A stretch of 46,367 nucleotides of DNA from CAJBIL01 sp044359525. GTDB taxonomy: Bacteria; Pseudomonadota; Gammaproteobacteria; Burkholderiales; Rhodocyclaceae. The notes under the pieces are model-generated. The model ran no database searches. It saw only the letters and a list, made by a program, of their open reading frames with translations, and was not told the DNA's origin. Location of the stretch: assembly GCA_044359525.1 (NCBI GenBank), contig JBIKLY010000014.1, positions 1-46,367 of the forward strand, in the 5' to 3' direction. Position numbers and translations under genes: made by a program. Below, in pieces: positions 6,930-16,621 of this stretch (positions within the stretch are counted from its first letter, which is position 1; each line of letters starts with the position of its first letter).

Positions 6930-9900
6930 CGTAATCGGCAACCAGCGCCAGTAGCTCGTCTTCCTGGTAGGGCTTGCCGAGGTACTGGTTGACGCCGATT
7001 TCCATTGCGTAGTTACGATGCTTGTCGGCGGTGCGCGAGGTGATCATGATGATCGGGATGCCCTTCAGGCGGGCATCAGCGCGGACATTACGGGTGAAAT
7101 CGAAGCCATCCATGCGCGGCATTTCGATATCGACGAGCAGCACGTCGGGAATCGTGTCGAGCAGTTGTTCCAGTGCGTCCACGCCGTCCTTGGCGGTGAG
7201 CACCTGATAGCCTTCACGCGCGAGCAGCCGGCCGGTAATCTTGCGCACGGTCAGCGAATCGTCGACCACCATGACGGTTGGCAATGCGGCGACGCTGTCG
7301 CTTGCCGCGGAGGGTGCCTGCAAGGTCGGGACCGGGCTGGCGAAGGCGATGGCTGGGGCATGGCTGGTCAGCGCTACCGGGTTCAGAATCAGCACCACCT
7401 GGCCGTTGCCCAGCACAGTCGCGCCATCAATGCCGATCACGCGGGCCAGCTGTGGCCCGATGTTCTTGACTACGACTTCCTGATTCCCCTTGAGCTCGTC
7501 GACCTGGACGGCGATGCGCTGGGTGCCGCTGCGTAGCAACAATACCCAGTACTGCCGATGGACTTCCGGCAGGGCTTGCGTGTCGCCGAGCAGGTGCGGC
7601 AGGAAATTAAAGGGGTAATGATTACCCATCCATTCGGCAGCGCCTGCCTCGCGAATACGGGCGAGAGCCGCATCCTTGAGGTCAAGAACCTGTTCGATCA
7701 TGACCGAGGGAATCGCGTATGTCCGGCTGCCGGTGCGAACCAGTACCGCCTGTGTAACCGCCAGCGTGAGCGGGATATAGAGGCGGAATGACGTACCCTG
7801 GCCGGGGGTCGATACTACCTCGATGCGACCGCCGAGACTGGTTACTTCGGTTTTTACGATGTCCATGCCGATGCCACGACCGGAAATCTGCGAAAGCTCA
7901 CTTGCTGTCGAGAAGCCCGGTGCGAAAATCAGATCAACCAGCTGGTCGTTACTGGCCTCGCCATTGGCTTCAAGCAAGCCGGCGGCGATGCCGCGTGCGC
8001 GAATTCGCTCGAAGTCGAGGCCGACGCCATCGTCTGAGAAGGTGAGGATGATTTCATTGCCTTCCTGTACCAGAGTCAGGCTGATTTCGCCGATTTCCTG
8101 TTTGCCGTGTGCCAGGCGGCTGTCGCGATCTTCGAGGCCGTGCGCGATTGCATTTCGCAGCAAATGTTCGAGCGGCGCACCGATCTTGTCGAGCACACTA
8201 CGGTCAATTTCAACGTGGCCGCCACGGATTTCAAGGTTGGCGCGTTTGCCGAGCTCCTTACCGGTTTGCCGGACGATGCGGTAGAGACGGTCGGCCACGC
8301 TGCCAAAGGGCACCATGCGAACGCTCATCAGTTCCTGCTGCACTTCACGGTTCAGGCGTGCTTGCGCAATGATCGCGGCGTTGGCGTCGTCAAGGTTCTT
8401 GAACAGGTTCTGCTGTACGGTGGCGACGTCGTTAACCGACTCGGCCATCATCCGCGTCAATTCCTGGAAGCGTGTGAAACGGTCGATTTCCAGCGGGTCG
8501 AAACCGGGATGGTGCTCGTCGGCAATCGCGGTGCGTGATTGCATCTGCGACTCGGCCTGAATCTCGATATCGCGCAACTGGCGACGCAGACGGATAACGT
8601 TCTCCGTGAGGTCGAGCAGTGATTCCTTGAGGCCGCGCATCTCGCCTTCGATTCGTGCGCGGGCAATCGACAACTCGCCTGCCTCGTTGACCAAACGGTC
8701 GATCAGGTCGGCGCGAACACGCAGCATGGCGCGTTGTGCGCCTGCTTCAGCGTCGGCAGTATCGCCGTCGCCCGATGCGCGGCCTTCGTCACGACGGTTG
8801 ATAACCGGGATGGTACTGACCGTCGGGGCCACCGTCGCAACGGCCTGAGTGGTGACTTCGCCGGAATCCTGAGTGTCCGGTACTGCATCCGGTTGGTCGA
8901 GCGATTCTCCGCGCTGCAGTCGCTCGACGATCTGGATGATGGCATCGTAGGCGTTGTCGATTTCATCTATCAGTTCAGGCGGCGCGCTGCCGGCGCGGTC
9001 GGCTGCTTCAATGCGGGTTTCAATGGCGTGCGTAATCTCACCGAGGTTCATCGCGCCGACCATCCGGGCGCTGCCCTTCATCGTATGCAGCAGGCGGGCA
9101 AGGGTGCGGGTGATTTCGCTGTCGGAGGGGTTGGCGCGCCAGGCGCGCAGTTGCGCCGTGATTCCCTCATTGAGATCGAGCGCCTCTTCAAGGAAGATCG
9201 GCAGCAATTGCTCGTCAAGTTCGTCCTGCAACTGCGGCGTGTCAACGATGAAAGTGGCAACCGGCGTCTTGGCCGGTTCGTCGACCGGCTGGGGTTTGAT
9301 TATCTGCGGTGCCTCGACCGCTTCGGTAATTGTTGCCGGGTAAAGATTGTCCAGGGCGTCGATCAGACGCGGTGCGGGATCCGGGGTGAGGGCTTCGGAG
9401 ACTGCCGACAACATCAGTTCGAGTTCGGCAATTGTCTGCCGAATGACAATGAGCGCTTCCAGGCCGCCGGGGTGGCTGGCATGATCGCGGCGCAACAGCG
9501 CGTGCTCAAAAGCCAGTCCCAGGCGGTTGATCTGCGTTTGCCCGACGGTTCCGGCGGTTCCGGCCAGGGTGTGGGCGGCGCGATACATTTCGTGCGGTGT
9601 TGGCGCTTCGACATCCAGCTCAAGCAGGGAAAATTCGAATTGCAGTGTCGCCAGATGTACCCGCGCTTCCTCGAGGAAAATATCGTTCAGCGTTGGCGCA
9701 ATCGAAGCGCGGGAATCGGCCGCTACTTCGTCCGCTGCTTCGTCCCTTGGTGCGGGTGCGACGGGAATTTCTTCCGCCAACACCGCTTCGTTGACGGCGC
9801 TGTTCGCTTCGTCCGTTGCCGACAGCTCGAAATCCATATTATCTGCGGCATCAATGATGGCGACGGGTTCGGGCGGCGTTTCGTCGAGCGGTGTTTCAAA

Positions 9901-12765
9901 TTCGAATGCCGTTATTTCAAGCGGACTTTCAACGGGCGTGTCGAGCTGGGTTGCGGCCGGTACCGGCTTGTCGGTCTCGACCGGAAGTTCGAAGTCGAAA
10001 TCGATCGTGTCCGTTGTGTCGGGCGGTGCTGCTTCTATCGGCAGGTCGAAGGCGGCAATCTCGGTGACCTGAAGTTCCGGCGCGGATTCGGGCAGCGCTT
10101 CGTCGGCCACCGCTTCAATCGGTAATTCGGTTATGGCAGCGGGGAAATCGTTGATTTCAGCCGGGCTGAGAATTTCGCCTACGGTGAAGTCGATTTCCGG
10201 GTCTGATAGTTCAAATGCAGCCAGTTCGGCGGTTTGTGGCACAGCTTCGGGTGTTTCCGGAATGATTTCCGGTGCTGCTGTGACACTGTTGATACCTGCC
10301 GGTGCCGGAGCAACCCCCGGGAGCGCGGCTTCAAGAAGTTCGTCATCGCCGCGCTGCAGGGTTTGCGCAAGCGCGATCAGATTCCGTGTGTCCGGGGCGC
10401 CGGCCGAGCGCCCTTCAAGATGGTCGACCCAGGCCGAGAATATCTGATGTGCCTGTCCAAGCAAGTCGAACAGTTGCTCATTGACTTCGAGCTCCTGGCG
10501 TAGCCAGAGGTTGAGTACCTGCTCGACGGACCAGGCGACCTCGCCAAGATCCTTGAGGCCAACCATACGACCGCTGCCCTTCAGGGTGTGGAAGGAGCGG
10601 CGCAGATTGGTGAGCAGCTCCGCGTTGTGCGGCTGATCGGTAAGAAGCTTGAAGTTTTCGTCAATCGCCTCAAGCACTTCGTGGGCTTCTTCAAGGAAGA
10701 TGGACAGCAGCTCGGCGTCGATTTCTTCAACACTCGATTGCGACAACTGAATCGTGGCCGCGGAGGGCTGCGGTGTTTCTGTGGTGTTCGGCTTCAGCGA
10801 GGCGATGGCTTCGTCAATCTGTGGCGTGTTTTCTCCATCGGCTGCCAGTGCCGAAAGCGCCGCCTTGGCTTGTTGACCGAGTTCCTTATCGGCCACAAGA
10901 TCCGCATCTTTTTGCAAAGCGGTCAGATTCTGCTTGAGTTCTTCACGCAAACCGGCGTCGCTTGGCTGTTGTTTCAGCGCTTCGAACAGGGCGTGTGTTT
11001 CGCGCTTCTGTTGCTCGACTTCCTGTTCGACGGTTTCCGTCGGCGCTTCTTCTTCCCCGCTGGCTTTTTCGCCCGGGCCGGACTGCATGTTGCGGATAAA
11101 ACTTTCGAAGTCGATGGTGCCGTGTTGCAACGAGTCGATAAAGAAACCGAGGATCGACAATTCGTCAGCAACCCGCTCAAAGTCGGATTCCTGCGGGACG
11201 TAATCGTCTGCGCTAAAGCCTTTGATATCGGCGGCGCACTGACGCAATGCGCTTACCGCACCGTCGTGACGCATCATGGTGAGTGCCCCGATAACCTGGC
11301 GCAGGGGGACTTCGAGTGTGGCAAGGTCGGCGCGCTTTTCCGCGTCACGGAAGAAACCGTCGAGTACTTGCTCGATCTGGGCCAGGTTGGTTTGAATTTC
11401 CTTGGCAACCTGGGCGATCAACAGTTTTTCCTGGGCCTGACGCGACATCTCGTCAAGCTCCGGTACTTCAGAGCCAGGCATGGGCGGATTTTCGGCGATG
11501 CAGCCATGTATCCGCTCGACCATGACGTCGACCTGATGAGCAAAATCAGCGCCAAGCCGCTGGAAGTTTTCCTGCGCGTTTTGGGTGAGCAGGATCGCTG
11601 TCGCAATCTCCATGGCCAGCGTGTCGGTGTGGCGTGCAGGCTTTTCCGCAAGCCAGCGGGCGGCCGTGGCGATCGCTTGGGCGAGGCGACGATAATCCGT
11701 TTGTCCAAGCAGTTCGACCGTGTTTGACAGGATGGCCGCATTTTCCTTGAACAGAGGTAAAGCCTGCGCGGTGCCGGCACAGAACTTGTTCCACGATTCT
11801 TCAGTACTCGAAATGATTTCGCGCAGACGGCGGCGAACAGCTTCCTGCGGGGCCGGTGAGCCGCTCTCCGCGGTCGGCATTGATGCCTGCAGCGAATAAG
11901 CGGCTTTGACTTGCTGCACAGCGCTGCTGCTGCTGTCGGCGCTGGCGACAAAGAAAAGTGCGTCGCGCATCAAGCGCTCGGCAACGTTCTTCGAGCCTTC
12001 GAAGAGCCGGCGAATCTGCAGGTCGATGCGCGCACACAGCTGTTTTACGTCGGTTTCGGATGGCAGCGTACCTTCAGCCAGTGCCGCAAGGAAACCGGTG
12101 GCAACCCACCAGAAGGCGCGCGCCGAGGCGACATCCTGTGTGGCTTCAATGCGTTTCACGGCATTGAGCATTTCACTGATGCCGCTGCGATCCTGGGGGG
12201 CACGCAGCCACGACAGCAGTCCGCGCTGGAAGCGGGCCCGTTCCTGGCGTAGCAAACGCTGGAAATCGGCACGGTCCAGCGATTCGACGGCACCACTGCG
12301 GCGCGGTGGTCTGATCGAAAGGTCCGGGAAGAAAAGATCAGTTGCGGAGACGCGCTCGTGGCCTCGCGCGATCTGCACATCACGATAAAGCGGGAATAGA
12401 CGCAGTGGCTGGTTCGGCTCGCCGTTGATCAGATCGTCAAGGTAATGGCGGATAGCGGCCAGTGAGCGCTGGACAAGCGTAACGCAGGCTGCGTCGGCCG
12501 GGCGCTTTTGTTGCTCAAGGGCTTCGAGCAGAGACTCCAGTGCTTCGGCAAACTGTGTGACGCCATCAAGACCAACGATCGTCAGTGCGCCCTGCACCTG
12601 GTGCAGGTGGGTGCGGCTGAACTTGATTTGCGTCAGATCGCCGGCACCTTCACTGGTGCTCGTCGTATATTGCTGAAGTGCCTGGTCAGCACGCTCCAGC
12701 GCGAGGTCAATCTCGCTTTTGACCCAGGTTAGCGGGCCGACATCAAATTCCGTCGCAGCATTCAT
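6907..12765 (-). CDS. chpA: ChpA/PilL hybrid histidine kinase of type IV pilus chemosensory system
   Basis: This very large (1952 aa) CheA-type kinase controls twitching motility. Visible in order: an Hpt-like N-terminal helical region (HQVQG at about 52, lacking the usual Lys); a long helical part; Hpt domains with FHTLKGSGRMVGL (about 725), AHTLAGTAGTVG (about 1065, Lys replaced by Ala) and LHTMKGSARMVGA (about 1225); the CheA ATPase with LLRNAIAHGLEDRDS (about 1535) and GRGIGMDIVKTEV; a CheW-like domain (about 1655-1812); and a C-terminal receiver beginning TVMVVDDSLTVRK (about 1832) with the phosphoacceptor in LLVDIEMPRMDG (about 1877). An acidic, Pro/Ala-rich linker covers about 830-1030. 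It is the last gene of the pil chemosensory operon, 33 nt after pilJ. Phosphate would flow to PilG and PilH. Confidence 0.95.
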   Translation of the reverse strand: MNAATEFDVGPLTWVKSEIDLALERADQALQQYTTSTSEGAGDLTQIKFSRTHLHQVQGALTIVGLDGVTQFAEALESLLEALEQQKRPADAACVTLVQRSLAAIRHYLDDLINGEPNQPLRLFPLYRDVQIARGHERVSATDLFFPDLSIRPPRRSGAVESLDRADFQRLLRQERARFQRGLLSWLRAPQDRSGISEMLNAVKRIEATQDVASARAFWWVATGFLAALAEGTLPSETDVKQLCARIDLQIRRLFEGSKNVAERLMRDALFFVASADSSSSAVQQVKAAYSLQASMPTAESGSPAPQEAVRRRLREIISSTEESWNKFCAGTAQALPLFKENAAILSNTVELLGQTDYRRLAQAIATAARWLAEKPARHTDTLAMEIATAILLTQNAQENFQRLGADFAHQVDVMVERIHGCIAENPPMPGSEVPELDEMSRQAQEKLLIAQVAKEIQTNLAQIEQVLDGFFRDAEKRADLATLEVPLRQVIGALTMMRHDGAVSALRQCAADIKGFSADDYVPQESDFERVADELSILGFFIDSLQHGTIDFESFIRNMQSGPGEKASGEEEAPTETVEQEVEQQKRETHALFEALKQQPSDAGLREELKQNLTALQKDADLVADKELGQQAKAALSALAADGENTPQIDEAIASLKPNTTETPQPSAATIQLSQSSVEEIDAELLSIFLEEAHEVLEAIDENFKLLTDQPHNAELLTNLRRSFHTLKGSGRMVGLKDLGEVAWSVEQVLNLWLRQELEVNEQLFDLLGQAHQIFSAWVDHLEGRSAGAPDTRNLIALAQTLQRGDDELLEAALPGVAPAPAGINSVTAAPEIIPETPEAVPQTAELAAFELSDPEIDFTVGEILSPAEINDFPAAITELPIEAVADEALPESAPELQVTEIAAFDLPIEAAPPDTTDTIDFDFELPVETDKPVPAATQLDTPVESPLEITAFEFETPLDETPPEPVAIIDAADNMDFELSATDEANSAVNEAVLAEEIPVAPAPRDEAADEVAADSRASIAPTLNDIFLEEARVHLATLQFEFSLLELDVEAPTPHEMYRAAHTLAGTAGTVGQTQINRLGLAFEHALLRRDHASHPGGLEALIVIRQTIAELELMLSAVSEALTPDPAPRLIDALDNLYPATITEAVEAPQIIKPQPVDEPAKTPVATFIVDTPQLQDELDEQLLPIFLEEALDLNEGITAQLRAWRANPSDSEITRTLARLLHTMKGSARMVGAMNLGEITHAIETRIEAADRAGSAPPELIDEIDNAYDAIIQIVERLQRGESLDQPDAVPDTQDSGEVTTQAVATVAPTVSTIPVINRRDEGRASGDGDTADAEAGAQRAMLRVRADLIDRLVNEAGELSIARARIEGEMRGLKESLLDLTENVIRLRRQLRDIEIQAESQMQSRTAIADEHHPGFDPLEIDRFTRFQELTRMMAESVNDVATVQQNLFKNLDDANAAIIAQARLNREVQQELMSVRMVPFGSVADRLYRIVRQTGKELGKRANLEIRGGHVEIDRSVLDKIGAPLEHLLRNAIAHGLEDRDSRLAHGKQEIGEISLTLVQEGNEIILTFSDDGVGLDFERIRARGIAAGLLEANGEASNDQLVDLIFAPGFSTASELSQISGRGIGMDIVKTEVTSLGGRIEVVSTPGQGTSFRLYIPLTLAVTQAVLVRTGSRTYAIPSVMIEQVLDLKDAALARIREAGAAEWMGNHYPFNFLPHLLGDTQALPEVHRQYWVLLLRSGTQRIAVQVDELKGNQEVVVKNIGPQLARVIGIDGATVLGNGQVVLILNPVALTSHAPAIAFASPVPTLQAPSAASDSVAALPTVMVVDDSLTVRKITGRLLAREGYQVLTAKDGVDALEQLLDTIPDVLLVDIEMPRMDGFDFTRNVRADARLKGIPIIMITSRTADKHRNYAMEIGVNQYLGKPYQEDELLALVADYVKQQRHA

Positions 12766-12798
12766 GTGGGGCAGTGTCTCCGGTCTCTGCGCAGGAAT

Positions 12799-14958
12799 TT
12801 ATGCGACCTTGAAGCCTGCGACTGAACCCTTGAGTTCAGTTGCCAGGCCGGCGAGTTCACCCACCGCAGTCGCCGTTTTTTGCGTACCGGCCGTGGTCTG
12901 TTCGGTGACGCGCAAAATGTCCTGCATCTTGCTCGCCACGCCGGTTGCCGAGTCGGCCTGTTGCTGTGTTGCGCTGGAAATGCCTTCAATCAGATCGGCC
13001 AGATTCCGGGAAACGTCACCAATTTCGGCCAGTGCCTGACCGGCTGCATCGGAGAGTTTTGCGCCTTCAACCACACCCTGGGTGGATTCTTCCATGGCGG
13101 AAACCGCGTCCTGCGTGTCGGTCTGAATTGTCTTCACAATCGCAGCGATCTGTTTGGTTGCTTCGCCAGAACGTTCGGCCAGTCGCTGCACTTCTTCGGC
13201 AACCACCGTAAAACCGCGACCTGCTTCACCGGCCGAGGCGGCCTGAATGGCCGCGTTAAGCGCCAGCACGTTGGTTTGTTCGGTAATGTCAGAAATCAGT
13301 TCAACGATTTCGCCGATTTCCTGTGAAGATTCGCCGAGGCGCTTGATGCGCTTCGATGTTTCCTGGATCTGCTCGCGAATTTCGTTCATGCCTTTGATCG
13401 AGTCCTGCACCGCCTGTGTGCCCTTGCCGGCTGCTGCCAGCGACTGGCGTGCCACCTGGGCAGACTGGTTGGCGTCGCCCGACACTTGCGTCATCGAACT
13501 GGCCATCGCCAGAACCGACTGGCCGGCATCCTGAATTTCAATCGACTGGCGTTCTGCTGCGGCGAGTAGTTCGGCTGATGTCTGTTGCGCGATTTCGGTT
13601 GCCATTGTCACGCGACCGGCGGCGTCGTTGATTCGGCCGACCAGCACGCGAAGTTCTTCAATCGTGTAGTTGATCGAGTCGGCGATGGCGCCGGTGATGT
13701 CCTCGGAAACGGTTGCCGTGACAGTCAGGTCGCCGTCGGCCAGATCGCCCAATTCGTTCATCAGCCGCAAAATAGCGTCCTGGTTCTGGCGGTTAAGTGC
13801 TTCGGTCTCCTGCCGGCTCTGTTCGGCCTCCGTTGTCTGACGACGCGAATCTTCGAGGTAGATACGGGCCATTACAATCAGCATGGTCAGGGCGGCAAGA
13901 ATGAGGGCCCCCAGCAGGATGCCGTAGACACCGCGCTCGCCGATGCTGCTCTGATAGGCACGCGCCAGCTTGTCAGTAAAATCGAGCAGATCTTCGCTGT
14001 CACGGAAAATTCTTGAGCCCGCCTGCTTGGCAAGCACCAGCCGTTGCATGTTGCCGAGAATGCCGCCGACGGCGTTCTGGTATTCCTTGAAGTTGGCTTC
14101 AAGCTCGGTAAGTTTCTGTCGGGTGTCGGCATCGCTGGTCGGTGCGATGCGCAGGACTTCGCTTCCCTTTGCCAGTGCGTTCATCAACTCGCGAAAGGTG
14201 TTGGTGTCCTTGCCAAGAAGGAAGGCCACTTCCGGGTCGATGGCGTCACCGACCAGCAGCGCGCTGGCGTTTTTCGCCACGCGCTGGGTCAGCATCACCA
14301 GCTGGTTGGCTGCGGCAATTTCACGAACCCCGGCGCCGGTTTGTAGTTTGAGTGCGGCGACCTGCTCGGAGAGTTCAAGCAGCTGCGGGTTCTTTTCGTT
14401 GATGGTGCTCACGTCCTTGCCGAGCGAGATCAGGTTCGCCTCCATGTCGAGCAGCTGGGTGGCGTTCTTGTCGGTTTTGCTCCATTCCTGTGTCAGCGCC
14501 TGCAATTCGGTTTGCACGTTGTCGGGCGACGGCGGAACAGCGACGTTGTCGAATTCGCCGCCCTGCGTAAGACGTTCAAGCTTGGTCGAAAAGTTGTCGC
14601 GAGAATCCTTCAACTGCTTGAATGCTGTCGGGTTGCCCTGCAGGGCAAGACTTGAAGCTTTGGCCAGTCGTTGCGAGAGCATGCGCATTTCGCCCGAGGC
14701 TGAAATGTAGACCGTGCCGTAAGTTGATTCCTTGTTATCACGGTAGATGATGACCGCAATGATCAGCATCATCAGCAGAACGCCGCCGCCTAGTATCTGC
14801 AGTTGTTTGCCAACCGAATATTGCGCCAGAAAAGACTTTTCCAGGGCGCTCGGGCTTGCCGGCTGCGCGGTGTCCATCACCGTTGCGGCTGAAATGGTCT
14901 GGTCTGCGGAAGATTTTTTGCCAGAAAAAATTGCCGGTAGTTTCAGGTTAAACGCCAT
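12799..14958 (-). CDS. pilJ: PilJ methyl-accepting chemotaxis protein
   Basis: PilJ is the inner-membrane receptor of the Pil-Chp system, thought to sense pilus or surface state. The 719-residue protein has a cytoplasmic N-terminus, TM1 at about 53-72, a large periplasmic region with two repeated PilJ-type helical modules (both contain a LAxxSxxL/LAKNASALL-like pattern with a preceding MLSQRLAK or MLTQRVAK), and TM2 at about 344-366. The cytoplasmic part has a HAMP-like segment and the signalling hairpin ITEQTNVLALNAAIQAASAG near 556-575. The hairpin is conserved and should bind PilI and ChpA. It lies between pilI (69 nt) and chpA (33 nt). Confidence 0.96.
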   Translation of the reverse strand: MAFNLKLPAIFSGKKSSADQTISAATVMDTAQPASPSALEKSFLAQYSVGKQLQILGGGVLLMMLIIAVIIYRDNKESTYGTVYISASGEMRMLSQRLAKASSLALQGNPTAFKQLKDSRDNFSTKLERLTQGGEFDNVAVPPSPDNVQTELQALTQEWSKTDKNATQLLDMEANLISLGKDVSTINEKNPQLLELSEQVAALKLQTGAGVREIAAANQLVMLTQRVAKNASALLVGDAIDPEVAFLLGKDTNTFRELMNALAKGSEVLRIAPTSDADTRQKLTELEANFKEYQNAVGGILGNMQRLVLAKQAGSRIFRDSEDLLDFTDKLARAYQSSIGERGVYGILLGALILAALTMLIVMARIYLEDSRRQTTEAEQSRQETEALNRQNQDAILRLMNELGDLADGDLTVTATVSEDITGAIADSINYTIEELRVLVGRINDAAGRVTMATEIAQQTSAELLAAAERQSIEIQDAGQSVLAMASSMTQVSGDANQSAQVARQSLAAAGKGTQAVQDSIKGMNEIREQIQETSKRIKRLGESSQEIGEIVELISDITEQTNVLALNAAIQAASAGEAGRGFTVVAEEVQRLAERSGEATKQIAAIVKTIQTDTQDAVSAMEESTQGVVEGAKLSDAAGQALAEIGDVSRNLADLIEGISSATQQQADSATGVASKMQDILRVTEQTTAGTQKTATAVGELAGLATELKGSVAGFKVA

Positions 14959-15027
14959 AGTGCTTCTCCGGTTACACGGTCTTGATGGTGTGAATGGTTG
15001 TACGGTCTATTTTTAAAACCTCGGCGA

Positions 15028-15537
15028 TCAGGCGCCAATTTCCATGAATGCTTCATCCGCCAGCAGCTCACGAACATTCAGTTTCTTCCAGCGACGCCCT
15101 TCGTTGTCCGTATAGGCCTCGCTTGCCCAGGCCGGCGCATCGGGCTCGGCCGGTACCGGATTGAGGGATTCGATATTACGCAAGCCAAGCATGCGCGTAA
15201 CCAGCAGCGCCGCATTCGTACCGTGCCGGGTGCCGATCAGGAGTAATCGTGAACTGGCATTTTGCGGCGTTGCATCTTTGCCCTGGAACCCGGAAAAGTC
15301 GGCAACGGAATGCAGGTTGCCACGAATGTTCGCGATTCCGGCAAACCAGGACTTGGTCAGCGGCACGTGCGTGAGTGGCGTCAAGGGGACGATTTCACCG
15401 GAGTCTGACAGATTGAGCAGCCAGTAGTCGCTGCCCGCCTGAATGCCAAGCAGGCCGGCTGCAGTCTGGCTGCTGGCGCCGGCGAGTCGTGCCGACAGGT
15501 GAGCCTGAAACTCACGGAGGCTGATTTTCTTGGCCAT
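15028..15537 (-). CDS. pilI: PilI CheW-type coupling protein
   Basis: This 169-residue protein has the CheW fold. It begins MAKKISLREFQAHLSARL and contains WFAGIANIRGNLHSVADF, the segment typical of CheW homologues in type IV pilus systems. It should couple PilJ to ChpA in the membrane-associated array. It follows pilH after 14 nt and precedes pilJ. Length and order match the Pseudomonas and betaproteobacterial pilGHIJ operons. Confidence 0.94.
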   Translation of the reverse strand: MAKKISLREFQAHLSARLAGASSQTAAGLLGIQAGSDYWLLNLSDSGEIVPLTPLTHVPLTKSWFAGIANIRGNLHSVADFSGFQGKDATPQNASSRLLLIGTRHGTNAALLVTRMLGLRNIESLNPVPAEPDAPAWASEAYTDNEGRRWKKLNVRELLADEAFMEIGA

Positions 15538-15551
15538 GCGCTGGACGCCGG

Positions 15552-15914
15552 TCAGAGCGCTGCGATTTTAGCCAGCAATTCTTCGCCGTTGACCGGCTTG
15601 ACCATGTAGTCGTGCGCGCCCTGGCGCAAGCCCCAGATCTTGTCGGTTTCCTGCCCTTTGGATGTGCATACGATGACCGGAATATTCTTGGTCGCCTCAT
15701 CGCGGGTCAGGGTGCGGGTCGCCTGGTAGCCATTGAGGCCGGGCATCACGACATCCATCAGGATCAGGTCGGGTAACTCGGCCTTGGCTTTGGCAATACC
15801 CTCTTCGCCGTTTTCGGCGGTCGTAACATGGTAGCCATTCTTGGTCAGCAGTTCGATCATGACGTGGCGTTCGGTGGGGGAATCGTCAACGACGAGAATT
15901 TTCTTGACAGGCAT
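15552..15914 (-). CDS. pilH: PilH response regulator
   Basis: A stand-alone CheY-like receiver of 120 aa. It has the acidic pair Asp10-Asp11 (ILVVDDSPTE), the phosphoacceptor Asp54 (LILMDVVMPG), the switch position in VIVCTSKG and the conserved Lys in YMVKPV. There is no output domain. In Pseudomonas PilH favours pilus retraction (PilU/PilT side) or acts as a phosphate sink. GGGAG is 9 nt upstream of the ATG. The gene lies 50 nt after pilG. Confidence 0.95.
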   Translation of the reverse strand: MPVKKILVVDDSPTERHVMIELLTKNGYHVTTAENGEEGIAKAKAELPDLILMDVVMPGLNGYQATRTLTRDEATKNIPVIVCTSKGQETDKIWGLRQGAHDYMVKPVNGEELLAKIAAL

Positions 15915-15964
15915 GGTTGTGGCTCCCTGATGTTTTCTGGAATATCTTGTTTTGAATGTGGTGC

Positions 15965-16360
15965 TCAGACAGGCTGCGGCGCAAAGGTTGCGACCGCTTG
16001 CAGCAGGCTGTCTTTGGTGAATGGTTTGGTCAGGTACTGGTCGGAGCCGACCATGCGGCCGCGTGCACGGTCAAACAGGCCGTCCTTCGATGACAGCATG
16101 ATGACCGGCGTGCCGCGGAAACGCTGATTCTTTTTGATCAGGGCGCAGGTCTGATAGCCATCAAGCCGCGGCATCATGATGTCGCAGAAAATGACCTCGG
16201 GTTGGTGGTCGGCGATTTTCGCCAGCGCATCGAAGCCGTCCTCGGCGAGCAATACCTGACACCCGGCCTGCACGAGAAAAATCTCTGCGCTACGCCGGAT
16301 CGTATTGCTGTCGTCAATGACCATGACTTTGACGCCGCGCAGATTTGCAGCTTCAGCCAA
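15965..16360 (-). CDS. pilG: PilG response regulator
   Basis: A CheY-like receiver of 131 aa, with Asp16-Asp17 (VMVIDDSNTIRRS), phosphoacceptor Asp60 (VIFCDIMMPRLDG) and the conserved Lys in YLTKPFT. PilG promotes pilus extension through PilB in Pseudomonas. I chose the TTG at 16360 (TTG GCT GAA GCT) because GGAGG lies exactly 6 nt upstream and the family starts here; the frame is open further upstream to 16414 but that part is not conserved and lacks a comparable ribosome site. It is the first gene of the pil chemosensory operon. Confidence 0.93.
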   Translation of the reverse strand: MAEAANLRGVKVMVIDDSNTIRRSAEIFLVQAGCQVLLAEDGFDALAKIADHQPEVIFCDIMMPRLDGYQTCALIKKNQRFRGTPVIMLSSKDGLFDRARGRMVGSDQYLTKPFTKDSLLQAVATFAPQPV

Positions 16361-16436
16361 TTCCTTCCTCCAGTGAGTCCCCGGTTTGTAATTTTGGCGG
16401 CCGGCCCGGATCACGGCACTACCTTACTTTAGGCAT

Positions 16437-16464
16437 ACTATACCGCAATGTCTGAAAATTTCGA
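16437..16464 (-). promoter_or_regulatory. Candidate sigma-70 promoter of the pilG operon
   Basis: On the minus strand TCGAAA (16464-16459) and TATAGT (16442-16437) are separated by 16 nt. The -10 matches the consensus at five of six bases, the -35 at four of six. This would start transcription roughly 70 nt before the pilG TTG. It is a prediction from pattern only. Confidence 0.45.
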
Positions 16465-16621
16465 GCACTTCAAAATCTTCTTGGCCCGCCCGCCTTCCTG
16501 ATGCCCCTCGATTTTCGGTTAAAATTGTGGCCGACTCGAATTTTAGCCAAACACCATTCCTCCTGCCAAGCCCGTATTCCATTGGCCGGCGCGCTGGTGA
16601 CCAACGGAAAACCCCTGCAGG

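Noticed and set aside
8734..10125. Plus-strand open frame (463 codons) opposite chpA
   Set aside because: Antisense shadow over the Hpt and linker region of chpA; low-complexity composition and no domain.
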